Part shown: piece by piece, positions 49,158-61,593 of the stretch | Layout: each line of letters opens with the position of its first letter | Position numbering within the stretch: the stretch's first letter is position 1 | Assembly (NCBI RefSeq): GCF_008831285.2 | Contig: NC_045141.1 | Location: forward strand, 18,162,848-18,226,847 | DNA length: 64,000 bases | Source: Nymphaea colorata | Lineage: Eukaryota; Streptophyta; Magnoliopsida; Nymphaeales; Nymphaeaceae | Direction: 5' to 3' | Made by a program: the position numbers and the translations under genes | Notes under the pieces: model-generated | What the model was told of the DNA's origin: nothing | Seen by the model: the letters and a program-made list of their open reading frames with translations, nothing else | Database searches by the model: none

Positions 49158-51904
49158 ATGAACAGTCAGAAGGAAAATTCTGCGACATGCGAGACTGACA
49201 GCATCGAAGGCCATAGTGCTCTGTCTTTAGATCCTTTATTCCACTCTTGGACAGTTTGCAGCACAAAGGAGCCACTGAATGTAAGCATTCCAAATCTGCA
49301 GGCATCACCTGGTAACCTTTCAATGGAGGATTCTTTGGTACGCAATGGTTCATTCTTCATCAATCCAATTGCCTTTCCAGAGGTGAAAACATGGCAGCCA
49401 GAGATCATCCCTTCAACTGCTGTAAGCTTACAACCAGAAATAACTTTTCCATCCCACTGATTTTGACTATTATTCATCACTGAAACTTGTATATCTTCAG
49501 GGTTTCTGTCAAATGGAACAACTGCCTTCAGTTGCTAGATCACGTAAGGTATCTGTCATGGCTTCTCAATCAGGCCTTCCTTTTGGCAGCCATCCTTGTC
49601 ATGCAAGCAGAACGAACCTAAGCTTGTCATCAATTGATAAGTTTCAAGCAGGTTTGGCTTGTCAACCCTGTTGCCTTCCGGGTGTTATCACTGAGGGAAA
49701 TGGTGCACCATATGTGAAACAGACGAACCTGGAACCACTAGTAGGGAAGAGTAATACAGAAGAAAACATAAACATGGGCTGGAAGCGGCACCTTGAAGCT
49801 AAGGATAATGAGCATGAGGTGAGTGCGTTTTCAAAATTTGAAATTCAACAAGCTAGCATTTTAACCAAGTCATTCTGCAATCCCCTATTCCAACAAAATG
49901 GCCAATTAAATACAGTTCTGCCATGGGGATGTTTCAGGTTAATCATCGCCTAAAGGAGGCAGCCTACCCCCTCTGGTATGAGCAGTCAATGGAAGCCACA
50001 GATACATCAGTGTCTAGATCTAAACCTGTGCCATCTGGTATTGGATCAACAAACAAAGTTCGCATCCGGTGGACTCAAGAACTGCATGAGGAATTCGTCA
50101 AAGCAGTCAACCGTCTTGGTGGCGCAGAAAGTAAGCTCTACAATCATATTACCAGATCTCTGCTTAAAAGTTCTCACCCATAAATCTGTAAATCCGATGA
50201 CCCTCTTACTGCAGAAGCAACTCCAAAGGAGATACTGAAACTGATGAATTTGGACGGTTTGACGATATTCCACATCAAAAGTCATTTACAGGTTCATTTG
50301 CTTTTGCTTATCTATTTTGTCTCCATTCTCGTTGTCATTTGAAAAAGACCTGACTAATCATGCACTTTGAAGAAATATCGCTCAGCAAAGCAAGCTCCAA
50401 GTTTCATTGAAGGTAATTGCAGTTGTTTGAAGTTGAACCTGTCTTTAGCATTTTTCTTGTCAATTTTTTGTTGGGAAACTTTATGTCGTCTTCTTTGTAT
50501 AATTACTAAGGATTTAGAAGGCAATGTTCCACCAGTAATGAGTCAACATCATGCTGTATTTCTTTAATAGAAAGATAATCAGAAGAAAATCCTTCATCAT
50601 AATAACCTGATAGGACGATCCATAAAGATCATTTACAAACTTATGCCCTTGAGACCACTTAACAGCCGTATGAGTCCATAAGAAACATAAGCTTTAGTTA
50701 ATTGAATAGCATATAATAAACAAAATCATATGATCTGCCAGCTTCCGTAATGTGACGTGCAAACCTACTATATGTACCCTTGCTACTTGAGAACAAGCTC
50801 CTCTTGCTGCTTTCGAACAGAAAACAAGAATTGTTTAATAAAAAGTATGGTTTGCTATATCGCTATTGACTTTTGAAGTAAACTGATCTGGCAGGCAAAA
50901 ATCACAGAAACAGAATAGACGCCCCATCGGTTGACCTGAAAAGGTAAGTTCATATACTCCTCCAACTTTGTACCGTTCCCTGGAGTGAATAATGTTATTA
51001 CTTGTAGCTCATGAATGTGTAAGTAATTCCTTCACCATCAACCCACAGCAGAATGCACATTACTGAAGCCTTGCATTTGCAAATGGAGGTTCAAAAGAGT
51101 TTGCATGAACAATTAGAGGTACGTTTGATTCTGACTGTTTTCCCTGCCATTTTCTTCCCTTGGACGAATAAAAAGGAGTGAGCATTTCGCATAACAGAGC
51201 CAAAAATAGCCATTGACTCTTCACTAGATCAATTTAAAGTTACCAGAAAATTTTCTTCACTAAACAAGTTCTTTGTGGAGCTCCACCAAATTGAGACCAG
51301 GATGATGGGACCAGATAGCTAGTTCTCCTATAGTTGCTAGAGTACACTTGGCAACATGAGGGGGTCTTATGGCACCTAGTAAGGTGAAATAGTTGGCACC
51401 CTGATCTATACTTAGTTCAACCAAGTCCTAAAGCATGTTGAATGAATTTCGCAAGAGATCATGGGTTTCTCAGCCATAAATAAATCAGGAAAAAGAATGA
51501 TAAGAACGCTTACCCTATGAAGTAAAAACGTAGAAAATTTTGCATAAGATTTTAAGAACGCTTACCCTATAAAGTTTAGAAAATTTTACATAAGATTTTG
51601 TTGAGTTGCAATATTTTCACCAAATCGGTTTTCTTTTCCCGAAAAAGAATGACCAATATTAAAAAAAAAAATCCTCCCTAGCAAAATGTAACATGCTAAA
51701 TATGGTATGGTGCAGATTCAGAAAAAGCTGCAAGTGAGAATTGAAGAGCATGCCAAGTATCTACAGAGAATGTTTGAACAACCGATCAGAAGCCCCAATT
51801 TCCCCAAAACCCAGAATCCGGATGAGATTACAGGTTTCAATGATCAAGAAGGATATGGTTGTTCCAGTCCATGGAAGGAATCAAGGAACAACGATCGTGG
51901 TTGA
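49158..51904 (+). CDS. PHL: MYB-CC (PHR1-like) transcription factor
   Basis: A GARP-type single MYB repeat plus coiled-coil factor; relatives bind GNATATNC-type sites and many control phosphate-starvation genes. Exons: 49158-49421, 49501-49818, 49938-50130, 50215-50291, 50373-50412, 50895-50943, 51049-51118, 51716-51904. All are GT..AG and in phase, giving 399 residues. Residues 1-230 are a Ser/Pro-rich, low-homology N-terminus. The MYB domain runs from about 234 (KVRIRWTQELHEEFVKAV) through KATPKEILKLMNLDGLTIFH to SHLQKYRSAK (about 280-290). The MYB-CC coiled coil follows (about 315-350) with the diagnostic LHEQLE at 332-337 and QKKLQVRIEEHAKYLQ. The start is the first ATG of the frame; a further 5' exon is not excluded. 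Which subclade (PHR1 or a PHL) cannot be fixed. Confidence 0.92.
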
Positions 51905-52435
51905 TTTAACTAAATAGAAAATTGTAGATTGCAACGGAACATTTTAACTACAGAATAGAATGTAAAGATTCTATACAGATCACTAACAGTGACAATGAGA
52001 TTTGACAATCAACCATAAAAAGAAAAGTAATAACCAGGCCAACGATCTAAAAGATTCAGCAAAATGTAATTCAATCGATAAGCTGCCCCATGTTTACCAT
52101 ATGAGACTCGCTCTTTACAGTTATAGTCTGTTCTATTGAGACTCCTGCCGTGCCAAATACAAATTTCTAAAACAGGCATTGCAGGAACATAACTGGAAAT
52201 GACATATCAGGTTGAGTGTGTGTATATGTTAGTTACAAAGATAAAAAAAAAACGGCATCAAGGAACCATTAACTGATGGCTGCTTGCAGGTACAAGTAAG
52301 CAGCTGCAGATGCTAGGACCAAGCACATGTTTTTGTTTGCCATGCGTCCCTCAATGTAGAAGTCACGATTCCACAAAGACATCATGGTTCACTTTGATCA
52401 TTAAAGAGCAACTTACTCCTCACAGGGAAAGCATG
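51905..52435. other. convergent 3' region between MYB-CC and DnaJ-type genes
   Basis: 531 bp separate the two stop codons, which face each other. The interval must carry both 3' UTRs, so overlapping transcripts are possible. I see no terminator or other gene. Confidence 0.6.
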
Positions 52436-55400
52436 CTATTGAGGATGATCGTTTTCATGCTGAGCTTGTGCTGAGTTCCCATGCATTTTCATGAATTGAA
52501 ATCCCATAGCCTCCCTATATTCACCCGTCCCAAGACACCGGGAACAGTAACTCAGACCACTTCCTCCACAGGTACAGCACCTGACATGTTTAACCAACTT
52601 GTTTTATGAGCTAAGAAATAGAGAAACAACTGCAAGGATGATACCAACAAGGCAAACCATGGGTAGCTGACAGATCACCATTTGGGCCATTCTCCTTTAG
52701 GAAGCATGGAAAGATGCACCATATTTGTCCTACCTGCCAATTACATGACATTCCATATGAGATCTATCGGCCAACACCTATTTTTTTGGCTATGCCAGGA
52801 ATGAATGTAATGTCTCCTCAAGTACTTGTCGTATACAGGAAAGATTTGACAAGAATCAATCATATAGAATTACCAATCTGTAGAACATAGTAAGGGGAGC
52901 AAAAATATGATAAAACCGACTTCCAGCCACGAAAAATTTGGGAACTCTCATAGCTATGGGTCTTCCCACTCTATGTGCTCATTCAAGTTAAATAAGAAAA
53001 CTAAGCTTATGGATACCTCTCATGCAATCATCCCTGCCAATCTGGGAAAATTCGGCATTTTTCCCTTCCCGTCATTTTGTAATTCAGGTTCTGTTTGATC
53101 GTTTTGGCAAAGTTGCAACTATTTTGAAAGCTTAGACTTGTTATTCATATGGGCCGTTCCGAAAAGCAGAGTAGTTCGATAGAAGCAATTTACCTCACAA
53201 AGAAAATTCCAGTAGTGAATAGTCAGGCTTGAACAGACATTTCATGAAGTCATAAAAGAGGTCATATATTTGACTAGCGATGATTTTAAACGACCTGATT
53301 TAAAGGTTCAGTGCTTGACTTCTTTACAAATTTGCACTAGAAGTTTTAGATACTACTGCCACTATTTGTACAAAGCTACTGATGGAACCTGAAAGCATTC
53401 GATGATGAAGCCATTTTCAGACTAGCCATAATCAAAACGACCACAACTTCTGAGCACCTTAACTCCTTTCACTATGGAAACCCTAAGCACAAAACTGTAT
53501 TATGGGGGCCATGGAAACAAGCATGTGGAGACACAAAGTTTGCTAGTATGACAACTGGCATGTTTATATGCATTAAAATAAGCATATTCTAGAGATTGTC
53601 TACATGGACATATCAATAATATACTTCTGTATATCTTACGTTTACCACAGGTCTTCATGGAAACAAAAAATGTGGAGTCACAGATTTTAGCTGGTAAGAT
53701 ACCTGGGAACTTAAAGGAAACATTGTGAAGACATACTACATATAAATGTATTTTGTAAATGCACAGCCTGCAGTGTGTGGATGGCAAATGAAGTCAAATA
53801 ACCAGTACCTTTGTTACATATCAAAATTTCCAACAGTTTTATGCTTCTTGTAGAAACCTCTTAAATAGGCAGGCAGTTTCCTTAGAGGGTGGAATATGGC
53901 GCTTCACTGAGCATTAGGGCTCATGACCCAGAACAAGAATTAAACATGGGACGTGTGAAATGTGGAGTTCCACGTGTTCTTTATAGTTGATCCAATGAGT
54001 GACGTTTTCCATCTTGTTATGTGGAAGGCATTGAAACAGTCATAGTGCATTCCATCCTCCACAGAGAGACCATTCCTGGTCTCTGACTTGGAGTTCCATT
54101 CTGAAACAGGAGTTACAATAGTCTTATAGTACGTGGACAAGGCAGAATCTTGAGGGGAAAAGCTAATATGATTATCAAATCTCTACTACTTGTGGGAGAT
54201 TCCACTGGAACACATCTCCACCCCACCATCGCCTTTAAATACTTCAAAGAATTTTCAGGAGAACTTATGTTTGAAAAAAAGCTCCATCCTATAGTAGAAG
54301 CCCCCACACCGCACTCATCAGTTTTCCTAGGCTCCAATCTTGCATAGTCTAGGCATCACTTTCTCGACAATTGACATCCTTCAACCGGAATACACAATTC
54401 TACCCAATTAACCAAGTGTTAAGCACTTATTGCCCTTCGCTCTCTAAACACTTGAAACCAAGAAACAGATTTTACTTTTCATGATTCTCACGACCATCGG
54501 ACCATGTCATCAGAATTTGAACACTTACCCCCTCGTCCAACAGTGTAACAATTGAAAAGTGTGTGCAGAAGCAATATAAATTGAACAAATTTAACTCGGT
54601 ACATCTACTAATGCCAAAACACGAAAAGCACAATTCAGCATAACTTTCTTTCCTTTTTTTCCCATAGATTGGTCAGCGCAAAATGTGTCTTTTGCTATGT
54701 TCTGTTAGAGTTGTTGCAGTAAGTAAGTTTTGAGCATTCATTAATTAAACTGTTGTCTCTAACGCCATCCCAAGATCTATCTGGTGTACTTATTTGGTTT
54801 TCAATAGAAGGCTTCTCACCATTGATAAGCTCCAATCTTTCAGGATCTCGCTTGCAAATGGTTGTATGATATGCAATCAGGAAGCAAAGACCATTAATCA
54901 TCTATTTGTTAAGTGTAAGATCACATGGCTAGTCTGGAAAAAGGTTGCAGGTTCGTTTAATGTTTCAATTAAGAGGTCTACAACTCTTAAAACGTTGCTG
55001 CTGCTGTGGTGGAAGAAGCGATTTAAATTGAAATGGGTCAGAACATGCTGAAGACTATCTTTTCCCATGATAATATGGAATACTTGGAAGCAACAAAATG
55101 CTATCTTCCAAGAAGGGGATAAGGTAAACAATGACCTGTTCAGAAATTTGCAGAGAGACATTAAGATTCTAATGTGTGAGCTGGAATGGAGACCAGAGGT
55201 TAACCGGGATATGCTTATGTGGTTTTCCACTGGAATAAGGCCCGAGCCATGGCCATCTTTTGGTGGGGCAGACTTCTTAATTCAGTCAAAATCTGCGTTG
55301 GCACCTTAAAGTGGCAACAATATGGTCTTCATAGTTCGTAGTCCCCAGAGACGATTCCTGCATGTGGGAATTCGTCATGTGAGAGGAAGTGATGAATCGG

Positions 55401-56606
55401 AAGCGGCGCAGTTCATGAAGGAGACGGCCAATCTGATTGGTGAAAGACAATGTGATGTGTGCTTCATTGCGGGTCCAAGGCAGCGGAGATTTGAGCGCAA
55501 AAGAGGTGTTAGGCGAATTCGATGCAGAGGTTATGGTTTCAAGAAGGACTGCTCTACTGGCAGATGTCTTTTTTCGAGATAGTAACACAACAACGGAAAC
55601 GGTGGGTTTGCTATTGCGCAAATCTTTCCTGATTTCTTTTCTGTTGTCGAAAAATTTCGATGATTCTTGGAGGCTGGAGCCCTCTAGCCTGATGTGTTAA
55701 GGCTGTTTTAGGGTTTCCATGGCCTTGTTCTCTTCTTCTTTTTTCCAGCGATTCTTTTATTCTTTTGGAATAATGAGAAGGGAGCAAACTCCCCCCAGCA
55801 TTGCGTCGGAATACACTATTGTCTTGATGAAAACTGTCGACCATCTGTATCTCAACGTGCACCAAGGAAATGTCCCCGGAGGTAAAAGAGAGAGCCAGCC
55901 TATAAAAGTTTGCCTATTTTAGTAGAACTCAAACAAAAATGATAACGACAATAATTTTTATTTAGTCATCATCATCTCGATGAACGTCCTTTCTTTCTAT
56001 CTTCATCTTTCAATCCTCCGGCGTGAAAGGTTAACTTTGGGTTTTGCATGGGGTTAAGCTTTAAGGAAATTGCTTCCGCTTCTCACATCTAGGAAGTGAT
56101 TTTTTCGCTTTGAAAGAGAGAAGAAATTGCATGGCTCGTGTCACATAGCCGCATTCAGACAAACCAATCGAACTAATGCTCCATCGCTGCCATTGAAGCC
56201 CAATTTTTACATGTAAACTAGACGAATCAAATTCGGTAATCACTACATAAAAGCCAGCAAATTGAGAGAGAGAGAGAGAGAGAGACCTTTCCCCTGGCAT
56301 CGTTGGCAATGCACCCGTCCGGTACCATGACAGATGACACAGGGCGGCTCTGGCTTCTCTACCTTCTCTTTCCACACATTCGACTGCACCCACACAGAAA
56401 AAAGGAGCCACAGAAGACTTTACCACTCCATTCACTAGAAAGAGTGAGAGAGAGAGAGAGAAAGAGAGAGAGACCTCCGTCTTGACGACCCAAGTGGGCT
56501 TGGAGAGGCGGAAAGGCGAAGGCGGAGGGAAGGGACTGTGAGGCAAGGAGTCGCCAGACGGCTTCCCCGCATAGACGACGACCGAGAATCTAGCCGCTCG
56601 CAGCAT
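52436..56606 (-). CDS. small DnaJ-type cysteine-rich zinc-finger protein
   Basis: Four minus-strand exons: 56606-56475, 56383-56287, 52733-52679, 52580-52436, giving 142 residues. They carry four CxxCxGxG zinc motifs: CVICHGTG (59-66), CQRCQGKG (70-77), CCTCGGSG (96-103) and CSRCLGTG (107-114). This is the complete DnaJ/Hsp40 cysteine-rich fold without a J domain. TWVVKTE, HLSMLPKGEWPKW and GEYREAMGF match a plant family I remember as plastid or SSUH2-like proteins; related zinc-finger proteins such as BSD2 act as plastid assembly chaperones. The first 35 residues (Ser/Pro-rich, basic) look like a transit peptide. The donors after exons 1 and 2 are GTCTCT, part of CT microsatellites, which is unusual. 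Intron 2 is 3553 bp and holds a LINE fragment. Frame continuity across all four exons is the main support. Confidence 0.85.
54764..55870 (+). mobile_element. LINE 3' fragment (reverse-transcriptase zinc-binding end)
   Basis: The plus frame reads VFNRRLLTIDKLQSFRI, ANGCMICNQEAKTINHLFVKC and WLVWKKV, the zinc-binding domain that ends the ORF2 protein of plant LINEs. A TGA at 55049-55051 interrupts the frame, which continues with IIWNTWKQQNAIFQE to a stop at 55307-55309. The following 500-odd bases, with a CT-rich run (TTGTTCTCTTCTTCTTTTTT), may be its 3' UTR. The 5' end, endonuclease and polymerase core are absent, as is usual for 5'-truncated copies. It lies in intron 2 of the DnaJ-type gene on the opposite strand. 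Confidence 0.75.
56260..56286. repeat. (GA)n microsatellite at splice donor of intron 2
   Basis: About 11 GA units on the plus strand, so on the transcribed minus strand the intron begins GT(CT)n. Confidence 0.9.
56440..56474. repeat. (GA)n microsatellite at splice donor of intron 1
   Basis: GA units with one AAAG interruption. On the minus strand intron 1 also begins GT(CT)n. Confidence 0.9.
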
Positions 56607-56879
56607 CTGTGGAGAGAACGGCGCCCCGTTCGCTGTCTCTTCTCACCTCTGCCTTCCGCGGGCTCGGATTGATTTACCCGCGACCGCCACCAAGGTCAGC
56701 CTCCCCCCGTCTTCTCTGCAGTGCCACACTAGCTGGTTCAGCTTCTGATCGGGCCGTACTGGTATGGAAAAAAGAAAACCGTGGCTAGTCACATCTCCTC
56801 CGGATACCCGGCCCGATCGGATCTGGTTTAGGCCGCAAAAAAAAAAATATATATCGATTCAAGCTGACTCGATATTCGA

Positions 56880-57365
56880 TAACTTATTATTCCGATCGGT
56901 TCCACGATCAGGTTTGATTTATTTTTTAAGTATTAATATATTTATTATTAAAATATATTTTATATTCATATTTTTTTATTTTATATTTTAAAAACATTTT
57001 TTATTTTAATGGAGTCGAGTTCGAACTCGGATGTCAAGCATCCAATCAAGTCCAAACTCAATTTTCAGAATTTGATGAGAACTCCACTTGTTTAAGTTTG
57101 ATTCGGCTCGACCATCATCAATGTTGAAATATAATAAAAAATAATTAAACAAATAGCGATTAACATGCTAAAACAAACAGGACAGTTTAAATGAAAACAA
57201 GTTGAACGAATATTGAGTTGAACTCGAGCCTGTTTTATGCAGCTCGAGGTTCTTGAGTGGAACTGAGCTCAACTTGACTCAGTTCATGTGAAACTCTAGA
57301 TACAATAGTCAACACAGCTTCAACTCGAGCTCAAGCTCGGCTCAACTCGTGCACAGCCTTAAATA
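56880..57365. repeat. CTCGAGCTCGA-type dispersed repeat
   Basis: Words such as GTCGAGTTCGAACTCGG, TTGATTCGGCTCGACC and AACTCGAGCTCAAGCTCGGC surround an AT-rich core, as in FRO intron 3. Borders unresolved. Confidence 0.45.
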
Positions 57366-57799
57366 CATAGATTATTTTTTAACATTGAATTGTATTGAAG
57401 ACATTATAAAATAATAAAAACATTTACTTTTTTTTTTTTTCCTAGAAATGTTTGGTAGACACCAAAGTGCGTCGGTTTATGTGGCACATCATTCAGGTTC
57501 TTGGTATTATATAAAAGCCGACGTACTTTTTGGGTGGAAAATTTACAAAAAAAAAAAAAAAAAACCTTCAACTTTGATGTATTTAGATAATTTTTTTTCT
57601 CCGCCGCGGCGCCCTGAGTTTTGCTTGCTTAGGTATTTCCGTGCACCAGTGAGGAGGTTATCCATCCACCCCCTCTTCATGCCGTATCTTCTTCTTCTTT
57701 GCAGTGAAGTGAAGTATAACCGGAGAAAGTCAACAGGACGGGGGAGCTGGAAGATGAACTTCCAACAAATACGAACAAAAGCAGAAAAAATGTCAAAGC

Positions 57800-58165
57800 T
57801 TGAGGAGCTAGGCCTGGGCATCGGGCCGGGCCTAGGCCAGGTCTTGGGTCCAACGGGCCGACCCAGGCCGGATCTTACCGGGCTGGCCCGATGCCCAGGC
57901 TGGATTATAAATAGTTTATACAGTACATGTTGAATGGTGAATGGTAAGCCTGAGGGCTAGTCCAATCGGGCTCGAGCCGAGACCAAAAAAATTATTTTTT
58001 TTATAATATATTGTTTATTATTAAAAATGTAATTTATATTTAAAAATATTTTTTATTTTAATCAAGTTAAATCGGGTATCGAACTCGGTCTGGAGTATCG
58101 GACATCGGATCATCCCAAGCGGGACTCTCATCGAGCCGTGCCGGCCCGATGCCCACGCGAAGGGC
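57800..58165. repeat. GGCCCGG/GGCCCGAT-rich dispersed repeat
   Basis: Both ends contain GATGCCCA and GGCCCGA words in opposite orientation (near 57818-57900 and 58085-58160) around an AT-rich middle. This suggests an imperfect inverted-repeat layout. Confidence 0.45.
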
Positions 58166-59654
58166 TCCAACGACTGTATCGTGCATGGTTAGGTTCTTAG
58201 ACACTTTCGGCAGGTTAAATCGCCCACAAACCTAAACCATTCTCATGAAAGACACTAAATATATTTGAAAATGTCATTTTCAGCACTAATAGACTATATA
58301 TATATATATATATATGGTAAGAGAGAGAGTGTTCGCGTTGAGAATCTGTTGAGAGATCAACACAAATGATTTAGTGGATTTTTTAACGAATCATCTTTTT
58401 TATGGAAGATAAAATAGTGCTTTACTATATTTTATTTTAGTACTTTTTTTTTTTATCAATGAAGCGTTTGGTTGCCAATTGTTTGTGCATTGAAAGTGGT
58501 TGTTTGTAATTTTTCAAATGTTAAGATCTTGTTTTGCAAATGCGTCAAAAGTATAATGATAGGGAACCTATTCAGAGATCGATTTGCATGCACAAAAAAA
58601 GTATGCACCAAAGGAACAAAATCAAGAGAATTAAGGTATTTTCAATTTTTTTTTTTATAAAGTAGTGCGTACATTTTAGACTTTTTAACTTTTCTACAAC
58701 TGATTTTTTTTTCCTTTTAAAATGTTTCTTTTCCATCTTATACACTCTTGTGTACAATTTTTTCTGCGCAAAAATGCGTACATAACCAGGTTTTCGAAGC
58801 ACAGATATTTTCTCCCTTTAATTATGTATAATTGATGATTCAATTAGATTATGGTCACAAGAATGTCATTTGTGTGTGTCAATTATATGGACGTTATAAT
58901 TGGTGGTAGATAATTATTTCATTAAGGTGGCATTTATGATTACAAAACAATTATACGGCTAATTTGCCAATATTTAAAAGTATTATAAGCACTCTCCATT
59001 GCAATATGGTAAACTTAATCCACGGCCTTGGAGCATGAAGTTTGTTGTTTTCTTAAGAATTTAAATTTAAGAATGTGGGAAATGACTCGATAAATATGAA
59101 ACCCTTAGATAGGGGCAGAAATAGGAATTTTTTTTTTAGTGAAATATAATTTTTCAAAATTTTTATATAGGTAAAATGATTTTTAAAAAAAAAAATTGAG
59201 GGAGCTCTCATGGCCCTTTCCACGTCCGCCCACGCCTAGAATGTTGTGGATGCTTGCTTGGGTCCATCATTTTACAACCAGTGTTCTCTTTGGGGCCAAA
59301 TAGTTCTATTTAACTGATAGTAATAAACACCATGACCACAAAAACCTTTCTCGTGTTTTAAACGACAACGTTTTTTTGTTTTTTTTTTTGAGTTTGAGAA
59401 AATATAGTAAAATTTTTAAAAATTTCAAAACTAGAAACGAATAAGAAAATAAAAATAAGTAAGAAATTAGTAATACAAACATTAAAAAAAATAAGTAGGT
59501 TTGCAACAAATAAAAATTAGAAAATGAAATTAAACAGTTTAGCATTAAGAAAGGTGAAAAAATGAATAAAAGGAAACTAAAATAAAAAATGCAAAAAATG
59601 TGGAAAATGAGTTTTTTTTGTATTTTTTAATTTTAAATGGTAAAAAAAAAAACA

Positions 59655-60070
59655 CATTCAGGCCCGACTCGGGCGGCCCTGATAAGGAGTCGGGCTGGAG
59701 CAGGCCCAACACTTGAAACCTGGACCCGGCTCTACACCTAAAACCTGAACCCGAGTTCGGTTCGGGCCAAGCCAGGCTTGATTTAAAAAATATATTTTTA
59801 ATCTAAAATAATATATAATTATAATTAATTATAATAAAAATATTATAATTATATATAACAATCAATAAAATATGTAATTAAAATTTTATAGAACAGAATT
59901 GGACTTAGTCTGACCCACCAATACCAGCCTGGTGCCTTTTTCCGAGCCCGAGTCAGTACCCAACGCCCAACCTTAGTGGGCTCGATACACCCTCGATCAT
60001 TCAACCCCACATATATAATGACATAACTGTGTTGGTACACCCACACCCGGCCACACCCGGCCAAGCCTGG
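59655..60070. repeat. GC-ended, AT-cored dispersed repeat
   Basis: It starts with GGCCCGACTCGGGCGG-like sequence, has an AT-only core, and ends with GAGCCCGAGTC and GTGGGCTCGAT words. The layout is the same as at 57800-58165. Confidence 0.4.
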
Positions 60071-60155
60071 TCAAACGAAGTCGCTCAAGTCAAAGAGCAC
60101 CTGCTTTGACTTGACTCCACGAACCCTTTACTCTTGAGGGAGAATCAGTCAAAGA

Positions 60156-60221
60156 CAGCGCTGGAGGTGGGCTCAGCCACTCAAGTCACAGCGCTGGAGG
60201 TGGGCTCAGCCACTCAAGTCA
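60156..60221 (+). repeat. 33-bp tandem duplication
   Basis: Two identical copies begin CAGCGCTGGAGGTGGGCTCA at 60156 and 60189. Confidence 0.92.
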
Positions 60222-60310
60222 CGAAGAAGAAGAAGGAGGGCCAGGGCCCCAGAGAAAGGTAGTCAAACATTTCGTGTCTTCCGATCCCGGGTTGGTGAGG
60301 GCACAAACCC

Positions 60311-60366
60311 TATGGCATCGGTTGCCTTAGCATCACCATATGGCATCGGTTGCCTTAGCATCACCA
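60311..60366 (+). repeat. 28-bp tandem duplication
   Basis: Two copies begin TATGGCATCGGTTGCCTTAG at 60311 and 60339. They lie only 90 bp from the 33-bp duplication. Confidence 0.92.
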
Positions 60367-61593
60367 GACCGCCCTGGCCCACCAAACTCACCCGCCTATT
60401 TTTATTTATTTATATTTATATATATATATATATATAGTTAAGGTGAATGATGTAAAACTAAAAACCTCATAACTAATTTGAAGTTACCGAAATCTAAATA
60501 ATATTAAAAGACGTATCTTTTAAGCAATCCAAATCAGGAAAAGATCATAACGATATGCGAATTTGTTTTTCAAAACGGATGGAAAAGCCAAATTTTTTGA
60601 AAAACCATTTTTCAGAAAACAAATTTTATTACTTTCACCAATAAATGGCAAGCCTCAACGTGACACATATTATTCGAAGCGGGTCATGTACCTATCAGTA
60701 TGGTTAATGATGAAAATGTTTCTTTTTAATAAAAAAAAAAAAAAAAGAAAACAAAAAAATTAAAAGACTAAAAAAGGACATCCTTTTTTTTAAATAATGT
60801 TTAAACTATCCCAAGTCCCTACCCTTTTTTTGAGCCTATGTTTTAGTAGTATTTTTTACCTAAACTCTCTCCCTCCCTCGCTCTCTCTAATTGGTTTAAA
60901 CAAGGGCTAGCAATTTGTTGCTGAAAATGACAATGTAAGTCCGATTCAAGGGCCTTATCAGCGCTAAAGCACAAAATTCTTTTCCATGAAGGTCGGAATT
61001 AGGGTTTCGGTAGAGCATGTGCCCCAAAGGGTTACCCTAAAACTTTAATTTGGTAGTTTGATTTAGGTAAACTTGGGTCTAGTTATACGTGACACTTTTC
61101 ATAAAACTAAATACTCAGTCAACTTGGTCGTTAACTATATATTTAGTGTCTCGTGTCGTAAACAAATTTCTTGCTTTTTTTAAGATACCAATACCAAAAC
61201 TGGATTTGGATATGGGATTGGATACATGATTTTATTGGACACAGGAAACGGTAAAAAAACATGCCCACAAAATGTAAATCCTCGAAATGATATCATGGGT
61301 TTCAGTAACAAAAATTTTAAAGAAAGTCATTTTCATGAATTTCCTGAAAATGAAGGTGGCAACTGTCATTAGCTGGGGTTTAGTCCTCGGACGGCTTCCA
61401 ACAAGGACGTGTCCCCCAACTCCATGTTTGCAAAATTTTCTCTCTCTCTTTTTTTTTCAATCTAAATTCATCCCAATATTTTCATGTCGAAGGCAAACAC
61501 GTCATTTCCTCCGTTTCCAAGAGCTTATTGGTGCGTAACCATCAAGTCAGCAATGCGGCGAGATAAATTCCGCGTCAAAGCGATATTACTTCC

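Noticed and set aside
53940..54337. Minus-strand open frames inside intron 2 of the DnaJ-type gene
   Set aside because: They look protein-like in places but do not join in frame to any exon and show no family motif. Possibly an old pseudogene or repeat; not called.
57448..57933. 161-codon frame with Gly/Pro-rich end
   Set aside because: The Gly/Pro part is a translation of the GGCCCGG repeat island and the N-terminal part crosses poly(A) runs; not gene-like.
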